A stretch of 64,000 bases of DNA from an uncultured Flavobacteriaceae bacterium. Its GTDB lineage: Bacteria > Bacteroidota > Bacteroidia > Flavobacteriales > Flavobacteriaceae. The notes under the pieces were generated by a model. The model saw only the letters and a program-made list of their open reading frames with translations. It was not told the DNA's origin and did not search any database. The stretch is from the NCBI GenBank assembly GCA_937136755.1, contig CAKZOR010000083.1:1-64000 (forward strand), given 5' to 3'. Both the position numbers and the translations under genes were made by a program. Each line of letters opens with the position of its first letter. The first letter of the stretch is position 1. Shown here piece by piece: positions 61,224 through 64,000 of the stretch.

Positions 61224-61246
61224 AAAGAGGGCTTTATGCCCTCCTT
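61224..61246 (-). terminator. Candidate terminator downstream of the amidohydrolase
   Basis: Minus strand: GAGGGC-ATAAA-GCCCTC followed by TTTTTTT. Confidence 0.75.
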
Positions 61247-61273
61247 CTTATATTAATTAGGCTTTCGTTGTTA

Positions 61274-62575
61274 TTAGTAGTCGTGCAATACTTCTTTGTT
61301 TTGTTCCTTAAAAACTGTGCCTTCTTTCATGACAAAAATCACTTGCTCTAAAGTAGTTACATTTTTTTCTGGATGCTCATTTACAGCGACTATGTCTGCA
61401 GTATAGCCGGCCTTTAATTGGCCCAAACTATCTGCATAACCTAACAAATTAGCATTGGTGACTGTTGCTGCTGCAATGGCCTCCATTACAGGCATCCCTG
61501 CTGCTACCATAAATCCGAATTCTTTAGCATTGTCTCCATGAGGAGACACTCCTGCATCTGTTCCAAAAGCAATTTTAACCCCTTTTTTATAGGCCATTGC
61601 AAAGTTAGATTGACTTCTAGGCCCTATCTCTAATGCCTTTTTTGCAATGACCTCTGGGAAATAACCTGGTATGGTGGCATTGGCTGCTGCTGCTTTACCA
61701 GCAGATATTGTTGGTACCAAATAAGCGTCGTGTTTTACCATTAAATCCATGGTAGACGGCTCCATAAGGGTCCCATGCTCTATGGTCTTAATCCCAGCTA
61801 TAATAGCCCTTCTCATTCCTTCATCTCCATGGGCATGTGCCGCTGTAAGCATGCCGTAATCTTTTGCAGTACTCACTATGGCTGCCAATTCATCTGCCGT
61901 AAACTGTGGGTTTTGACCATTTTTAGCCACACTGAGCACCCCTCCTGTCGCTGTAATTTTAATGACGTCTGCTCCATCTTTATAACGTTGTCTCACGGCT
62001 TTTCTGGCATCTGTAGGAGAGTTCACCACTCCTTCTCTAGGGCCTGGGTCTCCCATGAGGTCATAGCTTCTTCCGTTGGTGGGGTCTGCATGACCCCCTG
62101 TGGTACCTATCGCCTTACCTGCAGTAAAAATTCTAGGCCCCATTACAGTTCCTTTAGCTATGGCTTTTCTCAAGGCTATATTTACCCCACTACCCCCTAA
62201 ATCTCTAACCGTTGTAAAACCTGCCATAAGGGTTCTTTTAGCATATACAGTAGCTCCCAAAGCAACATCGGCCTCGTTTTCTGTAAAGCGATTCATATAA
62301 GTTCTCGGATTTGACTCATGCTCAATATGCACATGCATATCTATAAAACCAGGCATAACCACCTGCTTTTTTAAATCAATATGGGTGTCCTTATCTGATC
62401 CATTTACATAACCATTCAGAATGGATTCAATGGTATTTCCAGATACAACAATTGTTTTTTCGTTGAGTGTCTTAGCCTTGGCAACGTCTATTATCTGACC
62501 GCAATGCAAGTAAGTTTTTTGAGCGTGAAGATTTAAGCCACAGAGTAATAGGAGGCTAAAAAAGAGTTTTTTCAT
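61274..62575 (-). CDS. Exported amidohydrolase family protein (Xaa-Pro dipeptidase/imidazolonepropionase-like)
   Basis: Signal peptide MKKLFFSLLLLCGLNLHAQ; VMPGFIDMHVHIEHESNP; AHAHGDEGMRRAIIAGIKTIEHGT; FGTDAGVSPHGDNAKEF. Confidence 0.93.
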   Translation of the reverse strand: MKKLFFSLLLLCGLNLHAQKTYLHCGQIIDVAKAKTLNEKTIVVSGNTIESILNGYVNGSDKDTHIDLKKQVVMPGFIDMHVHIEHESNPRTYMNRFTENEADVALGATVYAKRTLMAGFTTVRDLGGSGVNIALRKAIAKGTVMGPRIFTAGKAIGTTGGHADPTNGRSYDLMGDPGPREGVVNSPTDARKAVRQRYKDGADVIKITATGGVLSVAKNGQNPQFTADELAAIVSTAKDYGMLTAAHAHGDEGMRRAIIAGIKTIEHGTLMEPSTMDLMVKHDAYLVPTISAGKAAAANATIPGYFPEVIAKKALEIGPRSQSNFAMAYKKGVKIAFGTDAGVSPHGDNAKEFGFMVAAGMPVMEAIAAATVTNANLLGYADSLGQLKAGYTADIVAVNEHPEKNVTTLEQVIFVMKEGTVFKEQNKEVLHDY

Positions 62576-62649
62576 GATGCGAAATACTTTATAGGTTTGG
62601 TTATTTAAAATTCAAAACAATACCTAGAATCTAAGTACTATTTTGCATC

Positions 62650-63666
62650 CTAAGATAGTAATTTATTTTCCCATGCCCATGCAGAAGCCATAGCTTCTTC
62701 TAAAGAAAAGCGTGCCTGCCAACCTAAAACTGTACTGGCTTTATGGGTGTTGGCGTAGGCAGCTGTGACATCGCCCTGTCTTGGCGGAGCAAAGACAAAG
62801 GGCAAAGAACGTCCACTGACTTTTTCATAGGCTTTAATCACTTCTAAAACAGAACTCCCTTTGCCCGTACCCACATTAAAAACTTCAAATGAAGCTTTTG
62901 ACGTAAGGTTGAGCAATCTATTCATAGCGGCCATATGTGCTTCTGCGAGATCTACCACGTGAATATAATCCCTGATGCAAGTGCCGTCTGGGGTGGGGTA
63001 ATCATTCCCAAATACAGACAATTGCGCTCTTTTACCAACCCCCGTTTGGGTAATAAAAGGGACTAGATTTTGAGGGACTCCAATGGGAAGCTCGCCAATA
63101 AGTGCAGATTCGTGTGCCCCTATGGGATTAAAATACCTCAGTGCAGTGACCTTTAAATGAGGATATGCCAGGCAGCAATCCTGTAGTATTTCTTCTCCAA
63201 TTTGCTTGGTATTTCCATAGGGAGACATGGCTTTCAAGACCGGAGCGGTCTCTAGAATAGGCAATTCAAGGGCTTGGCCATATACGGTGCATGAAGAACT
63301 AAAAATAAATGCTATGGGTTTTTTTACGACCTCCTGAAGTAAATACACTAAGGTGTTTAGGTTGTTTTGATAGTAATCTAAGGGTTTTTCCACAGACTCC
63401 CCTACTGCCTTAAAAGCAGCAAAGTGAATAACTGCATGAATGTCTGGATGCTTAGAAAATAACATTGAAGCAGTTTCAGGCTGCCTTAAATCCAAGGGGT
63501 AAAACTGGGGTTTTTTGCCTGTTATAGCGGTAATTCCATCTAGTACAGCAGCGTTGGTATTCACCAGATTGTCTACTACTATGACTTTATGACCCGCTTC
63601 TAACAAACTTACCACGGTATGTGATCCTATATACCCTAGACCGCCTGTTACCAATACCGTTGCCAT
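62650..63666 (-). CDS. galE: UDP-glucose 4-epimerase
   Basis: VLVTGGLGYIGSHTVVSLLEAGHKVIVVDNL; SPYGNTKQIGEEIL; DGTCIRDYIHVVDLAEAH. Confidence 0.97.
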   Translation of the reverse strand: MATVLVTGGLGYIGSHTVVSLLEAGHKVIVVDNLVNTNAAVLDGITAITGKKPQFYPLDLRQPETASMLFSKHPDIHAVIHFAAFKAVGESVEKPLDYYQNNLNTLVYLLQEVVKKPIAFIFSSSCTVYGQALELPILETAPVLKAMSPYGNTKQIGEEILQDCCLAYPHLKVTALRYFNPIGAHESALIGELPIGVPQNLVPFITQTGVGKRAQLSVFGNDYPTPDGTCIRDYIHVVDLAEAHMAAMNRLLNLTSKASFEVFNVGTGKGSSVLEVIKAYEKVSGRSLPFVFAPPRQGDVTAAYANTHKASTVLGWQARFSLEEAMASAWAWENKLLS

Positions 63667-63667
63667 C

Positions 63668-64000
63668 TTATGAATTTAGAAAATTGAGAATGGTTTTTGT
63701 GATATGCGAAATTTGCGCATCATCTAATTCAGTATGCATGGGCAATGAGATGACCTGTTCACTCAAGGTATTAGTCACTGTAAAATCTGCTTCTTTATAA
63801 CTGTCCTTGGCATAGGCTTTTTGCCTGTGTAATGGGATGGGATAGTACACCCCACAAGGAATTGCTTCTGAGGCCAAATGAGCCACCAGTGCATCTCTTT
63901 TCCCATGGGTGATTTTTAAGGTGTATTGGTGAAATACATGGCAATCACAGCTGTCGCAAATCCCTTGGCAACCATTGACTGTTTTTGGTAATTCAATATC
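63668..64000 (-). CDS. DegT/DnrJ/EryC1/StrS aminotransferase, C-terminal part; 5' end outside the window
   Basis: DIELPKTVNGCQGICDSCDCHVFHQYTLKITHGKRDALVAHLASEAIPCGVYYPIPLHRQKAY...VISLPMHTELDDAQISHITKTI. Confidence 0.88.
   Translation of the reverse strand, partial: DIELPKTVNGCQGICDSCDCHVFHQYTLKITHGKRDALVAHLASEAIPCGVYYPIPLHRQKAYAKDSYKEADFTVTNTLSEQVISLPMHTELDDAQISHITKTILNFLNS

Noticed and set aside
1-64000. CRISPR arrays, prophage, transposases, toxin-antitoxin or restriction systems
   Set aside because: Looked for regularly spaced direct repeats, integrase/transposase motifs and defence-type proteins; none seen. The region is almost entirely conserved housekeeping and respiratory genes.

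Overview
The window is a core-genome segment from a Bacteroidota bacterium, most likely Flavobacteriaceae. Supporting signs are SprA, Alternative Complex III, TAnnTTTG promoters and AT-rich intergenic DNA. I see no phage, IS element, integron, CRISPR array or obvious defence island. From left to right: the 5' part of sprA (T9SS translocon, minus strand, runs off the left edge); ruvA; maeB; a sodium:solute symporter; queG; ruvB; a GIN-domain protein; a complete ACIII/aa3-oxidase operon (actABCDEF-coxB-coxA, about 13.0-24.5 kb, minus); a SPOR protein; tRNA-Gln/rimP-nusA-infB; a DUF2723 membrane protein; a cysteine-less thioredoxin-fold protein; a metallophosphoesterase; cutC; an unlisted 41-aa membrane ORF; a glycosylasparaginase-type hydrolase; polA; a DUF5916-type outer-membrane protein; rplM-rpsI-rpsB-tsf; pyrH-frr; an RND/MMPL exporter; asnS; rpoN; an ExbB-X-ExbD-ExbD cluster; tRNA-Ser; ansA; tatD; sucB-sucA; an amidohydrolase; galE; and a partial DegT aminotransferase. 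The observations most worth follow-up are: His/Asp/Glu-rich segments in ActF and CoxA of the respiratory supercomplex; a Rho_N/SAP-like domain on ribosomal protein uS2; a thioredoxin-like protein with WDEAS in place of WCGPC; structured 5' leaders upstream of rplM, rpsB and rimP-nusA-infB; and a non-ATG start for sprA that the ORF track does not list. All calls come from reading the sequence. No database search was run.
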